Source: Mesorhizobium sp. SARCC-RB16n
GTDB taxonomy: Bacteria; Pseudomonadota; Alphaproteobacteria; Rhizobiales; Rhizobiaceae
Reading direction: 5' to 3'
NCBI RefSeq assembly: GCF_008520305.1
Contig: NZ_ML703264.1
Location: 209,966 to 273,965 of the forward strand
DNA: 64,000 bases
Both the position numbers and the translations under genes were made by a program. The notes under the pieces are model-generated. The model was not told where the DNA came from, ran no database searches, and saw only the letters and a list, made by a program, of their open reading frames with translations. Position 1 is the stretch's first letter. Every line of letters starts with the position of its first letter. Of this stretch, positions 53,379 to 62,204 are shown one piece after another.

Positions 53379-54578
53379 TTACTTCGCGGCGGCGGCGGCA
53401 ATGGCCTCCGACAGGCCCTTGGCGCCAGCACGGATGCGGTTGAGCGCTTCGTGGACCTCGGCATCGGTGACGGTGAGCGGTGGCAGCAGACGAATGACGT
53501 TGTCACCGGCCGGAACCGCCAGCAAATGCTGGTCGCGCAGCGCCATGTTCACCTTGCCGTTGGGCATCGCGCATTTGAGGCCAAGCATGAGCCCGGTGCC
53601 CCTGATGTCCTCGACAATTTCGGGGAACTCGTCGGCTATTGACGCAAGCCCCTGCTTCATCTGCAGCGCCTTGCGCTGGACATCCTCCAGGAAGCCGTCT
53701 TCCAGCACGACGTCGAGGACGGCGTTGCCGACCGCCATCGCCAGCGGATTGCCGCCGAATGTGGTCCCGTGCACGCCGGCGGTCATGCCGACGGCCGCCT
53801 CGTCGGTGGCAAGGCAGGCGCCCATCGGGAAGCCGCCGCCAATGCCCTTGGCGATTGCCATGATGTCGGGCGTCACGCCCGACCACTCATGCGCGAACAG
53901 CTTGCCGGTACGGCCAATGCCGCACTGGACCTCATCGTAGATCAGAAGCAGACCATGCTGCTCGCAGAGCTGCCGCAGCCGCTTCAACGACTGTGTCGGT
54001 ACCGGGCGGATGCCGCCCTCGCCTTGCACCGGCTCGATCAGGATCGCGGCGGTCTCGGGCGTGATCGCCTTCTCAGCCGCGTCGATGTCGTCGAAGCCGA
54101 CCTGGTCGAAGCCTTCGACCTTGGGTCCGAAGCCTTCGAGATATTTGTACTGCCCGCCGGCCGCGATGGTCGCAAGCGTGCGGCCATGGAAGGCGCCTTC
54201 GAAGGTGATGATGCGGAAGCGCTCGGGATGCCCCTTGACGAAGTGGTAGCGCCGCGCCGTCTTGATCGCGCATTCCAGTGCCTCGGCGCCGGAGTTGGTG
54301 AAGAACACCTTGTCGGCGAAGGTGGCATTGGCCAGCCGCACGCCAAGCCGGCTCTGGCCAGGGATCTCATAGAGATTGGAGACGTGCCAGAGTTTCGCCG
54401 CCTGCTCGGTAAGGGCCGCGACCAGATGCGGATGGCTGTGGCCCAGCGAATTGACGGCGATGCCGCCCGCGAAATCGAGATATCGCTCGCCCTTGTCGGT
54501 AATCAGCCAGGTGCCCTCCCCACGATCGAAGGCCAGGGGTGCGCGAGCAAAGGTCTCGTAAAGCGCCGAACCGCTCAT
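53379..54578 (-). CDS. argD: Acetylornithine aminotransferase
   Basis: 399 residues, class III aminotransferase: [44 protein letters not shown], the PLP aspartate [15 protein letters not shown] and the lysine [14 protein letters not shown]. It forms N-acetylornithine in arginine synthesis. ATG 54578 follows GGAG by 9 nt. Its leader holds an intrinsic terminator and an Arg-codon-rich small ORF, suggesting attenuation. Confidence 0.95.
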   Translation of the reverse strand: MSGSALYETFARAPLAFDRGEGTWLITDKGERYLDFAGGIAVNSLGHSHPHLVAALTEQAAKLWHVSNLYEIPGQSRLGVRLANATFADKVFFTNSGAEALECAIKTARRYHFVKGHPERFRIITFEGAFHGRTLATIAAGGQYKYLEGFGPKVEGFDQVGFDDIDAAEKAITPETAAILIEPVQGEGGIRPVPTQSLKRLRQLCEQHGLLLIYDEVQCGIGRTGKLFAHEWSGVTPDIMAIAKGIGGGFPMGACLATDEAAVGMTAGVHGTTFGGNPLAMAVGNAVLDVVLEDGFLEDVQRKALQMKQGLASIADEFPEIVEDIRGTGLMLGLKCAMPNGKVNMALRDQHLLAVPAGDNVIRLLPPLTVTDAEVHEALNRIRAGAKGLSEAIAAAAAK

Positions 54579-54605
54579 TATATGCGTCTCCGGTACCGGA
54601 AAATC

Positions 54606-54628
54606 AAAAAAGCCGCCAAAGCGGCGGC
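54606..54628 (-). terminator. Intrinsic terminator in the argD leader
   Basis: Read on the reverse strand: GCCGCC - 5-nt loop - GGCGGC followed by six T, ending 27 nt before the argD start. The T-run exists only in this direction. Because no gene on that strand lies between here and gcrA, it can only act on the argD transcript. An upstream AAGCCGC (54634-54640) could pair with the same 3' arm as an alternative fold. Confidence 0.75.
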
Positions 54629-54654
54629 CTTCTGCGGCTTATCGTGTTTTTCGG

Positions 54655-54720
54655 TCACGAAGTCAACGAAAACGTCGCGTAGTTGCGCGCGGCAAGCCCC
54701 CTGACGCAACGCCGGCTCAT
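54655..54720 (-). CDS. Possible Arg-rich leader peptide ahead of argD
   Basis: A 21-codon frame from ATG 54720 to TGA at 54655, starting MSRRCVRGLAARNY, with four Arg codons in the first 12. It ends 26 nt before the terminator hairpin, the spacing expected of ribosome-controlled attenuation. No Shine-Dalgarno is visible upstream, and Arg codons are common in chance GC-rich frames, so this is a candidate only. Confidence 0.3.
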   Translation of the reverse strand: MSRRCVRGLAARNYATFSLTS

Positions 54721-54756
54721 GAGCGACCGGGCAAGTTGGGGAAAACCGAAAAAACC

Positions 54757-54903
54757 GATTCGTGTTGCACTTGGGACTCTTGTCACCGAGTCAGCGCATA
54801 GAGTAGTTGTAGACGAGAAATAACTAGATTTCGTGCGGCGGACCTAATCACCAGATATATGTGGTGTCTGCCCCAGCAGTGGTGCTGGGTCGGGAATGGA
54901 TTC
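54757..54903. promoter_or_regulatory. GANTC (CcrM methylation) cluster upstream of gcrA
   Basis: Four GANTC sites lie at 54757-54761, 54775-54779, 54788-54792 and 54899-54903, three of them within 36 bp. The rest of the 356-bp argD/gcrA gap (54579-54934) holds the argD leader on the left and an AT-rich stretch near 54800-54870. GcrA and CcrM act together at such sites in alphaproteobacteria, so methylation-dependent control of gcrA is likely. Confidence 0.6.
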
Positions 54904-54934
54904 TGATTGCCGCACGCTTATGAGGAGCGCGGTC

Positions 54935-55453
54935 ATGAACTGGACTGACGAGCGGGTAGAACTCTTGAGAAAACTGTGGTCGGAGGGTCTGAGCGCAAGC
55001 CAGATTGCTGCGCAGCTTGGAGGGGTCAGCCGCAACGCGGTCATCGGCAAGGTGCACCGGCTGAAGTTGTCGGGCCGCGGTCGTGCGACGGCGACGCCGG
55101 CACGCCAGAAGAAGGCATCGCAGGGATCGACTGTCCAGAAGTCGGTGGCGCGCGCAGCGAGCACGGCACGCCATGTCACGACTTCGATCGGCGCGACGGC
55201 CCTTCAGACGCAATTCGATGCCGAACCCGTGGCAAGACACTACATCCGCCCGGTCGAGAACGTCGTGGTACCGATCTCACGGCATTTGCAGCTCGTCGAA
55301 CTGACCGAGCGCACCTGCAAATGGCCTAACGGCGATCCGCTTTCGGAAGACTTCAACTTCTGCGGCAACGAAGCCGCCGAAACCGGTCCCTACTGCAAAT
55401 ATCACGCCCGCGTGGCGTTCCAGCCAGCGGCGGAACGGCGCAGGAGCCGATAG
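54935..55453 (+). CDS. gcrA: Cell-cycle regulator GcrA
   Basis: 172 residues. The N-terminal helix-turn-helix MNWTDERVELLRKLWSEGLS and SRNAVIGKVHRLKLSGR, and the C-terminal zinc-like CKWPNGDP...FCGN...PYCKYH, are the GcrA signature. GcrA binds sigma-70 RNA polymerase and activates promoters bearing methylated GANTC in alphaproteobacteria. ATG 54935 has GAGGAG 8 nt upstream. A heptanucleotide tandem repeat begins directly after the stop. Confidence 0.95.
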   Translation: MNWTDERVELLRKLWSEGLSASQIAAQLGGVSRNAVIGKVHRLKLSGRGRATATPARQKKASQGSTVQKSVARAASTARHVTTSIGATALQTQFDAEPVARHYIRPVENVVVPISRHLQLVELTERTCKWPNGDPLSEDFNFCGNEAAETGPYCKYHARVAFQPAAERRRSR

Positions 55454-55520
55454 GCGAATAGCGAATAGCGAATAGCGAATAGCGAATAGCGAATAGCGAA
55501 TAGCGAATAGCGAATAGCGA
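55454..55520. repeat. Heptanucleotide tandem repeat, nine copies
   Basis: GCGAATA repeated nine times without error (55454-55516) plus a partial GCGA, starting at the base after the gcrA stop. A degenerate inverted partner, CGCTATTCCCTATTCCC, lies at about 55565-55581, so the two could fold into a long hairpin between the converging gcrA and corA genes. Confidence 0.95.
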
Positions 55521-55588
55521 CGGGTTGCATTGTCCGACAGGAAGCAAGCAGTTTTTGCCCTACTCGCTATTCCCTATTCCCTTCTTTT

Positions 55589-56596
55589 TCACAGCCAACC
55601 GTTCTTCCTGAACCGCCAATACAGGAAGCAGCAGATCAGCGCGATGATGGTCAGCACCATCGGGTAGCCGTATTCCATTTTCAGCTCCGGCATGTCGGTA
55701 AAGTTCATGCCGTAGATGCCGGCGAATGCGGTTGGCACCGCCAGGATGGCCGCCCATGAGGCGAGTTTCTTCGAGATCGCCGTTTCCTGGCTTTGACCGA
55801 CCAGAAGACTGGCCTCGAAGGCGAAGGCCAGCACCTCGCGCAGGCTGTCGACCTTCTCCTGGACGGTACGGATATGATCCGTCACGTCGCGGAACAGCGG
55901 GTGCATGGCCGAATGGATCTGCGGCAGATCGGCGCTGGTCAGGCGGCGGCAGACTTCCACCAGTGGCAATGCCGCGTTGCGCAGGCGCAGGAGGTCGCGG
56001 CGCAGCATGTAGAGGCGTTCAATGTCGGGGCCGGTCATCGGCTTCAGCAAGACCTGGTCCTCGATCGCCTCGACCTCGTCCTCGATCTGCTCGAGCACGG
56101 GCATGTAGTTGTCGACGATGAAATCGAGAATGGCGTAGAGGACGAAATCCTCGCCCTTGGCCAGCGAATGCGGGCAGCTTTCCCAGTGCTGGCGCACGGC
56201 GGCATAGGAGGTCGACGGGCCGTGCCTGACGCTGACGATGTAGCCTGAGCCGACAAACAGATGTGTCTCGCCGAAGGTGACGCGCCCATCGATCAACTGC
56301 GCCGTGCGGGCGACGATGAACAGCGCGTCGCCATATTGTTCGATCTTCGGCCGCTGATGCGGGTGCTCGGCATCCTCGATCGCCAGCTCATGCAGATGAA
56401 ACTGCGCCTTGACGCGCAACAGAAGTTCGCGGTCGGGTTCAAGCAGCCCGATCCAGACGACGTGTCCCGACTTCTTGGCCCATTCGCCGGCTTCCTCGAT
56501 CGGAATATCGGCGATACGGCGCCCGGCGGTATAGACACCGCAGGCGATGATGCCCGACGTCGGCGGCGAGGGCTTGAACTCCCGGACATATTCCAC
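55589..56596 (-). CDS. corA: CorA-family magnesium/cobalt transporter
   Basis: 335 residues. A large cytoplasmic helical domain (EVEAIEDQVLLKPMTGPDIERLYMLRRDLL) leads to two C-terminal membrane helices with the CorA filter motif YGMNFTDMPEL between them. It forms a homopentameric Mg2+ channel. GTG 56596 is chosen for GGGAGG 5 nt upstream; the frame runs open to 56638. It lies 92 bp downstream of phoU on the same strand. Confidence 0.92.
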   Translation of the reverse strand: MEYVREFKPSPPTSGIIACGVYTAGRRIADIPIEEAGEWAKKSGHVVWIGLLEPDRELLLRVKAQFHLHELAIEDAEHPHQRPKIEQYGDALFIVARTAQLIDGRVTFGETHLFVGSGYIVSVRHGPSTSYAAVRQHWESCPHSLAKGEDFVLYAILDFIVDNYMPVLEQIEDEVEAIEDQVLLKPMTGPDIERLYMLRRDLLRLRNAALPLVEVCRRLTSADLPQIHSAMHPLFRDVTDHIRTVQEKVDSLREVLAFAFEASLLVGQSQETAISKKLASWAAILAVPTAFAGIYGMNFTDMPELKMEYGYPMVLTIIALICCFLYWRFRKNGWL

Positions 56597-56688
56597 CGCA
56601 GCCTCCCGAAAGCATTGCCTTCCCTGGGGAACCAGCAAGCCCGGGATAGCTTAGCGCAATATGATCAAGCGTTCGAGAGGACGTGCGT

Positions 56689-57414
56689 TCACTTCACCGG
56701 TAGCGCCGTGGGGAGGCCGATCTTATCCGTCTTGTCGCTCTTTGGCCGCTCGGCCGGCATCTGGTCGCCGGTGACGATGTAGTAGATGGTCTCGGCGATG
56801 TTGGTGGCGTGATCGCCGATACGCTCGATGTTCTTGGCGCAGAACAGCAGATGTGTACAGGGCGTGATGTTGCGCGGATCTTCCATCATGTAGGTCAGCA
56901 ATTCGCGAAACAGCGACGTGTACATGGCATCGATCTGGTCGTCGCGGTCGCGCACGAAGCCGATCTTGTCGACCGAACGGGACGCGTAGACGTCGAGAAC
57001 TTCCTTCAGCTGGGTCAGCGCCAGGTTGGCCAGGGCCTCCAGGCCGCGGAAAAGGCTGGTCGGCTGACGGCCGTCGATGACGGCGACCACTCGCTTGGCG
57101 ACGTTTTTGCCGAGGTCGCCGACCCGCTCGAGGTCGGCCGAAATGCGGATGGCGCCGACGATCTCGCGCAGGTCCGTCGCCATCGGCTGGCGCTTGGCGA
57201 TGATGACGATCGCCTTGTCGTCGATCTCACGCTGCCCCTCATCGAGCACGAGGTCATCGCGAATGACCTTCTGGGCCAATCCCGGATCGGCATTGACCAA
57301 GGCGGCGACCGCCTGCTCGACCATGCGCTCGGCATGGCCGCCCATCGCGGCGATGCGCTTGGAGAGATATTTCAGTTCCTCGTCAAAGGCGCTCATTGTG
57401 TGAACGGACTGCAT
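56689..57414 (-). CDS. phoU: Phosphate-signalling protein PhoU
   Basis: 241 residues, two three-helix PhoU repeats, with the metal-binding patterns in DLREIVGAIRISADLERVGDLGKNVAKR and HLLFCAKNIERIGDHATNIAE. It links the Pst transporter to PhoR and dampens Pho responses. ATG 57414 has GGGAAGG 10 nt upstream; ATG 57396 is an alternative. It follows phoR after 116 bp without the usual pst genes between. Confidence 0.95.
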   Translation of the reverse strand: MQSVHTMSAFDEELKYLSKRIAAMGGHAERMVEQAVAALVNADPGLAQKVIRDDLVLDEGQREIDDKAIVIIAKRQPMATDLREIVGAIRISADLERVGDLGKNVAKRVVAVIDGRQPTSLFRGLEALANLALTQLKEVLDVYASRSVDKIGFVRDRDDQIDAMYTSLFRELLTYMMEDPRNITPCTHLLFCAKNIERIGDHATNIAETIYYIVTGDQMPAERPKSDKTDKIGLPTALPVK

Positions 57415-57530
57415 GGACGAAATGCCTTCCCGCGGGGTGTCTTGATTTTGAGTCGTTTCCTCGAATCCCCGCTGATACGCTAACCGGATGACAGAAAAAA
57501 GAAACGGTGCCGTGGAAAACTAGGGCAACA

Positions 57531-58796
57531 TCAGTGCGCCGGCAAATGGACCGAGAAGGCGGCGCCCTTGCCGACCTCGGACCTGATCGTCAGCCTGGCG
57601 TTGTGACGCGTCAGGATGTGCTTGACGATCGACAGGCCAAGTCCCGTACCTTTCTGGGTCCGGCTGGTCTCGACATCGATACGATAGAAGCGCTCGGTAA
57701 TGCGCGGGATATGTTCTTCGGGAATGCCGGGGCCAAAATCCCTGATCGTCACGTCGATGCCTGGTTCGGAACCATCTTCGCCGCGCGCGATCGACACCAC
57801 GACGCGCCCGCCCGACTGGCCGTATTTGCAGGCATTTTCCAAAAGGTTCTCGAAGACCTGGAACAGCTCGTCGCGATCGCCCGGCACATCGAGCGGCCCC
57901 TTGGCGAAATCGCGCTCGATGGCGACATTGTTTTCCCGGGCGAGCGGCCCGAGCGAATCGATGACGCTGTCGACGGTCTGGCGCAGATCGACCTCGGTTC
58001 CCGGCTTCAGATAGGGCTTCATCTCCAGCCGCGACAGCGACAGCAGGTCATCGATCAGGCGCGCCATGCGGCCGGTCTGGTTCTGCATGATCTGGAGGAA
58101 CTGCTCGCGCGCCGCCGGATCGTTGCGGGCCGGTCCGCGCAGTGTTTCTATGAAGCCTGCGATCGAGGCCAGCGGGGTGCGCAACTCGTGACTGGCATTG
58201 GCGATGAAGTCGGCGCGCATGCGGTCTATGCGCCTTGCCTCGCTCTGGTCCTTGAAGACCAGCACATAAAGGTCGGTCCCATGCCCGACCGAGGACGCGC
58301 TGACCCGGTAGGCTCGTTCGACAGGCAGTTTCTCGGTGTAGTCGACCACATCCGAAGCGACAGTGCCCGACAGAACACTGTCCAGCAGCGCCTGCATTTC
58401 AGGCGCTCGGAATTTCAGCGGCAGCGATATGTCGGGCGCGATGCCGCCAAAGGCGGCAAAGGCGGCGGCGTTGGCGTGGACGATGGTGGCGGCCTGGTCG
58501 AAGATGATGAGCGGATCGGCGACGGCGGCCGCGAGATATTCGCCCGACAGGCGCTGCAAGCCCATCGCCTCGATTGCCCCGGCGCTCTCGGCGGAATGGC
58601 GCGCACCGCCCTCCGGCAATATTGCCGCCGCCAGCAGCAGGAGCAGCGCCGGTACCAGCACATAGGCGGAAATACCCGCGAAGCCATAGGCGATCAGAAC
58701 CGCCACGACCCCGGCCGCGAGCAGCCAGCGGCGGTTCCACAGCCGGGCGGCGATCGCTTGCCCCGTGCCTTTCTGTTCTGCGCCCAGGTCGGTCAT
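57531..58796 (-). CDS. phoR: Phosphate-regulon sensor kinase PhoR
   Basis: 421 residues. Two close membrane helices near residues 25-65 with almost no periplasmic loop, a PAS domain (ADPLIIFDQAATIVHANAA), HisKA with FIANASHELRTPLASIAG, and ATPase motifs NLLENACKYG, DFGPGIP and GTGLGLSIVKHIL. This order is typical of PhoR. ATG 58796 has GGAGG 11 nt upstream. Neighbouring phoU and ppk2 support the phosphate role; phoB is not in the window. Confidence 0.92.
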   Translation of the reverse strand: MTDLGAEQKGTGQAIAARLWNRRWLLAAGVVAVLIAYGFAGISAYVLVPALLLLLAAAILPEGGARHSAESAGAIEAMGLQRLSGEYLAAAVADPLIIFDQAATIVHANAAAFAAFGGIAPDISLPLKFRAPEMQALLDSVLSGTVASDVVDYTEKLPVERAYRVSASSVGHGTDLYVLVFKDQSEARRIDRMRADFIANASHELRTPLASIAGFIETLRGPARNDPAAREQFLQIMQNQTGRMARLIDDLLSLSRLEMKPYLKPGTEVDLRQTVDSVIDSLGPLARENNVAIERDFAKGPLDVPGDRDELFQVFENLLENACKYGQSGGRVVVSIARGEDGSEPGIDVTIRDFGPGIPEEHIPRITERFYRIDVETSRTQKGTGLGLSIVKHILTRHNARLTIRSEVGKGAAFSVHLPAH

Positions 58797-58901
58797 TCGC
58801 GCGCCCAGCCTCCACCGGTCACACGGCGACGGAAACTTCCGCTGGACCGCTCCGGAGGCTCCCAATAGCATGAGTCCGGATGCTGGAAAGGGTTCGTCTG
58901 C

Positions 58902-59813
58902 ATGAATAATAAGGCCAAGGAAAATTCCGTCACACCAACTTCAGGTCCGCTAAAAGTCAGGATCGGCGGTAAGGAACGGGAGTTCGATATCGAGAATCCC
59001 GTGCTTCCGGACTGGGTCGAAGAGAACAAGCTGGCCGCGGGCGGGTATCCTTACGACAAGAAGATGAAAAGCGAGGAGTATGACGAGACGCTCGAGCATT
59101 TGCAGATCGAGCTGGTCAAGGCGCAAGCATGGCTGCAGGCGACCGGCAAGCGGGCGATGGCGCTGTTCGAGGGGCGTGATGCCGCCGGCAAGGGCGGCAC
59201 GATCTTCGTGCTGCGCCAGTACCTCAATCCGCGCACGGCGCGCAACGTTGCGCTGACCAAGCCGACCCCGACGGAGCTGGGGCAATGGTATTACCAGCGC
59301 TATGCCGACCATTTCCCGACGTCGGGTGAATTCGTCACCTTCGACCGCTCCTGGTACAACCGTGCCGGCGTCGAGCCGGTGATGGGTTTTTGCACCCCCG
59401 AACAGCACGAGAAATTTCTCGACGAGACGCCGCATTTCGAACGAATGATCGTCAACGACGGCATCCATTTCTTCAAATTCTGGCTGAACATCGGCCAGGA
59501 AACGCAGCTCGAGCGCTTTCACGATCGCCGCTACAGCCCCCTGAAGAACTGGAAGTTCTCGCCGATCGACATTGCCGGCATCACCAAGTGGGACGATTAC
59601 ACCAAGGCGCGCGACAGCATGTTCGAGCGCACCCACAAGGAGTTCGCGCCATGGATCATCGTACGGGCCAACGACAAGCGCCGCGCGCGGCTGGCGGTGA
59701 TGCGTCGCATCCTCCTGTCGCTGCCCTATGAGGGGCGCGATCTCGATATTGTCGGCAAGGAAGACAAGAAGATCATCGGCGAAGGCCCATCATTCCTGGG
59801 CAAGCAGGACTGA
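58902..59813 (+). CDS. ppk2: Polyphosphate kinase 2
   Basis: 303 residues, one PPK2 domain: Walker [24 protein letters not shown], Walker [18 protein letters not shown], and the lid [16 protein letters not shown]. Single-domain class I enzymes phosphorylate nucleoside diphosphates with polyphosphate. ATG 58902 is the first start, with a weak ribosome-binding site. It is divergent from phoR (105-bp gap), fitting shared phosphate control, though no clear Pho box was found. Confidence 0.94.
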   Translation: MNNKAKENSVTPTSGPLKVRIGGKEREFDIENPVLPDWVEENKLAAGGYPYDKKMKSEEYDETLEHLQIELVKAQAWLQATGKRAMALFEGRDAAGKGGTIFVLRQYLNPRTARNVALTKPTPTELGQWYYQRYADHFPTSGEFVTFDRSWYNRAGVEPVMGFCTPEQHEKFLDETPHFERMIVNDGIHFFKFWLNIGQETQLERFHDRRYSPLKNWKFSPIDIAGITKWDDYTKARDSMFERTHKEFAPWIIVRANDKRRARLAVMRRILLSLPYEGRDLDIVGKEDKKIIGEGPSFLGKQD

Positions 59814-59820
59814 CGCTTCT

Positions 59821-59853
59821 TGGCGCCGCGCAGCCAAAGGCAGCGCGGCGCCA
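59821..59853. terminator. Terminator between ppk2 and the crotonase gene
   Basis: TGGCGCCGCGC (59821-59831) and GCGCGGCGCCA (59843-59853) form a perfect 11-bp stem with an 11-nt loop, followed by TTTA on the ppk2 side. It serves both converging genes. Confidence 0.88.
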
Positions 59854-59877
59854 TTTATGAGCGCCCTTGATCCGGCT

Positions 59878-60627
59878 CTAGGCCGCCAGGCGCGCGATCC
59901 GCTGCAACCGTCGCAGCGTGGCGTCGTCCTGCAGCGCCTGCTGGAACAGCGATATCTCCTCATCGATGCGCTCGCAAAGTGCCGTGGTGTTGCCCTTGAG
60001 CAGGCCGCGCGTCTGCAGCAACGCAGCAACCGGCTTTTTGGCGAGTTGCCTGGCCCGGCCGAGCGTCGCCTCCTCGACGCCGCCTTCCGGGACGATCTCG
60101 GCGACGAGGCCGAGCGCCCTGGCGTCCTCGGCACGAAGCGTGTCGCCGAGGCAGAAGAAGCGGAAAGCTCCGGCATAGCCGAGCTTCTGCGGTGCCAGGA
60201 TGCTGGTCGCCGCGTCCGGCACCAGGCCGAAATCGACGAACGGCACCCGGAACGTGCTTTTTTCCGACGCGATCACCATGTCGCAATGGAACAGGATGGT
60301 GCAGCCGACGCCGACGGCATCGCCGTCGACACAGGCCAGGATGGGCTTTGGAAACGTCGCCAGCATGCGGAACATGTCGGTGACGGCGGCGATCAGCTTC
60401 TGATGCTTGGTGGCATCCAGGAATTCGGAAAAATCGCCGCCAAGGCAGAAGCAGCCCGCCAGGCCGCGCAGCACGACGACCCGCACCTCATCGTTCTCGG
60501 CGGCTTCGTGGAACGTCCTGGCAAGGCTCTCATAGGCCCTCCTGTCGAGCACCGGCCGGCCGTCATTCGACGATACGGTGACGATCAGCGCGTGGTTGCG
60601 CAGTTCGGGTTGCGGGTGCGCGTTCAT
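59878..60627 (-). CDS. Enoyl-CoA hydratase/isomerase (crotonase) in a quorum-sensing operon
   Basis: 249 residues with a crotonase core: VVLRGLAGCFCLGGDFSEF and ILACVDGDAVGVGCTILFHCD form the oxyanion hole region. Where hydratases carry two catalytic glutamates, this protein reads FRVPFVDFGLVPDAATS: the first Glu is missing and the second is Asp, as in PaaG-type enoyl-CoA isomerases. AGGAGGG is 4 nt before ATG 60627, which overlaps the luxI stop by 4 nt. It probably isomerises an unsaturated acyl chain used by the LuxI enzyme. Confidence 0.85.
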   Translation of the reverse strand: MNAHPQPELRNHALIVTVSSNDGRPVLDRRAYESLARTFHEAAENDEVRVVVLRGLAGCFCLGGDFSEFLDATKHQKLIAAVTDMFRMLATFPKPILACVDGDAVGVGCTILFHCDMVIASEKSTFRVPFVDFGLVPDAATSILAPQKLGYAGAFRFFCLGDTLRAEDARALGLVAEIVPEGGVEEATLGRARQLAKKPVAALLQTRGLLKGNTTALCERIDEEISLFQQALQDDATLRRLQRIARLAA

Positions 60628-61262
60628 GACGCCCTCCTTTGGCCGAACATGTCGGGATATCCCCTGGCCAGTACGGGTGCATGATGATTGCGGCGCGAAC
60701 GCACCACGTCCAGCGTGTGCTCGTTGAAGGTGAGCAGCGTCGCCACGACCTGCTGGTTGCCATAGGTGCGCTGATAGCCCAGCGGCGTCGCCAGGAAGTG
60801 CAGCTGCAATGCGCGCAGCACCCACATCGGCTCGAATTCGATGATCACCTTGTCGACGCCGCGCTTCAGACCCCACTCGACGAAACCGGCTATCAATTCC
60901 GTGCCGACGGTCGAGACGCCGCGCCGGCCATCGCGAAAACCCGGAGCCACCGCATAGCGGGTCAACTCCCAGATGTTGGGGCCCGCCGGCGGCGTTCCTT
61001 CGGAGAGATCGGTCAACACCTCGGTCAACAGATGCGGCCGTGTAGTTGGCAACATCCGCTGATAGCCCGCGACTTCATTGCCCCTGATGACGATCTGATG
61101 CACCGCCTCGTCATGATCGAACTGGTCGACCTCAAACCCGTCGGGGCGACGCAGGTCCTCCCATCCCATTTCCTCGACGAATATCCGATAGCGCAGCCGA
61201 TGGACGGCTTCCCAGAGGTCGGGGCGTTCCATCAATTCTTTGGTCGAAAGACAAAAAAGCAT
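60624..61262 (-). CDS. Acyl-homoserine-lactone synthase (LuxI family)
   Basis: 212 residues. The invariant LuxI residues are present: Arg24, Phe28 and Trp34 in RLRYRIFVEEMGWE, Asp46 and Asp49 in FEVDQFDHD, Arg69 in GYQRML, and Glu99/Arg102 in WELTRYAV. It makes an acyl-homoserine lactone from SAM and an acyl donor. AGGAGA lies 7 nt before ATG 61262. It is the middle gene of luxR-luxI-crotonase. Confidence 0.93.
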   Translation of the reverse strand: MLFCLSTKELMERPDLWEAVHRLRYRIFVEEMGWEDLRRPDGFEVDQFDHDEAVHQIVIRGNEVAGYQRMLPTTRPHLLTEVLTDLSEGTPPAGPNIWELTRYAVAPGFRDGRRGVSTVGTELIAGFVEWGLKRGVDKVIIEFEPMWVLRALQLHFLATPLGYQRTYGNQQVVATLLTFNEHTLDVVRSRRNHHAPVLARGYPDMFGQRRAS

Positions 61263-61315
61263 GCCGTAGTCTCCTGTGTTTCAGGGGAAGATACGGCCGT
61301 GCTTCGGTGCGAAAA

Positions 61316-61331
61316 TTGCGTGATCACGTAG
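61316..61331. promoter_or_regulatory. Dyad between luxR and luxI (candidate lux-type box)
   Basis: Centred on the perfect palindrome CGTGATCACG (61319-61328), extended by partly matching flanks (TTG / TAG). It lies about 55-70 bp upstream of the luxI ATG, where a LuxR-type activator would bind. Confidence 0.45.
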
Positions 61332-61360
61332 GCGAGAAGTTCTAGGCCGGCACGGCCGAC

Positions 61361-62092
61361 CTAGCTAATGTAGCCGCGCCTTATCGCCTCGGCGACTGCC
61401 TGCACCCGGTTGACGGCACCGAGTTTGCTTTTGGCGTTAAGAAGATGTTTCTCCGACGTGTGTTCGGAGATGCCGAGGATTTGCGAAATCTCCCATTCGG
61501 ACTTGCCGACCGCGGCCCATTGCAGGCATTCGCGTTCGCGTGGCGTCAGCTCGATATGGTCGATGGTCTTGGTCGGCATGGTGTGAAGCTGCATGGCGCG
61601 GCCAACAGCATAGGTCGAAACCAGCGAGACCAGGCCGAACTCGGCTGCCGACAGCTCCACAGCCTCGCCCCCCAGGGACACCATGACGATTTCGCCGTCG
61701 AGCGTGATCAGCGGGAAGGCGAGCCCGTCACGCAGCTTGAAGGCGCCGGCATCGCCCATCACTTCGCCACTGCTCTTGTCGATGCGAAGGCCCTGGGCGG
61801 CTTCTCGCCATTGGAACGGCGCCTGCAGCTGTTTCATGTGACTGACGACGGGATCGTGATCGACATAGTTGCGCGTCACATAGCGCTCGAGCCATTCGAC
61901 CGGCCAGTCGCAAAGCAGCACATGCTGCTTTTGCTGACCCGTCGGCGTGCCCGGCTGCGGAACGGTTCCGGCCATGAGTGCGGTCAGGCCGAACTCCGAT
62001 GTTACGCCCAACAGTTTCTCGCAGACCGCGGCCGCCGTTGCGGCGTGCTGTAGCTGGTCTATGTATTCCAGCGTCCGATCGAACTGACTCAT
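61361..62092 (-). CDS. LuxR-family quorum-sensing regulator
   Basis: 243 residues. The N-terminal autoinducer-binding domain keeps the key Trp, Tyr, Asp and second Trp in WLERYVTRNYVDHDPVVSH and FQWREA; the C-terminal helix-turn-helix reads LTPRERECLQWAAVGKSEWEISQILGISEHT. It should respond to the signal of the luxI product downstream. ATG 62092 is chosen by the MSQFDRTLEYID family start; an ATG ten codons upstream is possible. Confidence 0.9.
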   Translation of the reverse strand: MSQFDRTLEYIDQLQHAATAAAVCEKLLGVTSEFGLTALMAGTVPQPGTPTGQQKQHVLLCDWPVEWLERYVTRNYVDHDPVVSHMKQLQAPFQWREAAQGLRIDKSSGEVMGDAGAFKLRDGLAFPLITLDGEIVMVSLGGEAVELSAAEFGLVSLVSTYAVGRAMQLHTMPTKTIDHIELTPRERECLQWAAVGKSEWEISQILGISEHTSEKHLLNAKSKLGAVNRVQAVAEAIRRGYIS

Positions 62093-62204
62093 CGCAACAC
62101 AACCCCATGTTGCCTCATGCATTGAAGTCCATGGTCCACGCCTTGCCGGCACTTCGCCACCGACCACGAATTGCAAAGCGCCCGCTTCCGGTTGTGGTTC
62201 TCGA

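Noticed and set aside
55454-55520. Heptamer array considered as a CRISPR
   Set aside because: Units are 7 bp and directly adjacent with no spacers, and no cas genes lie nearby; it is a simple tandem repeat.
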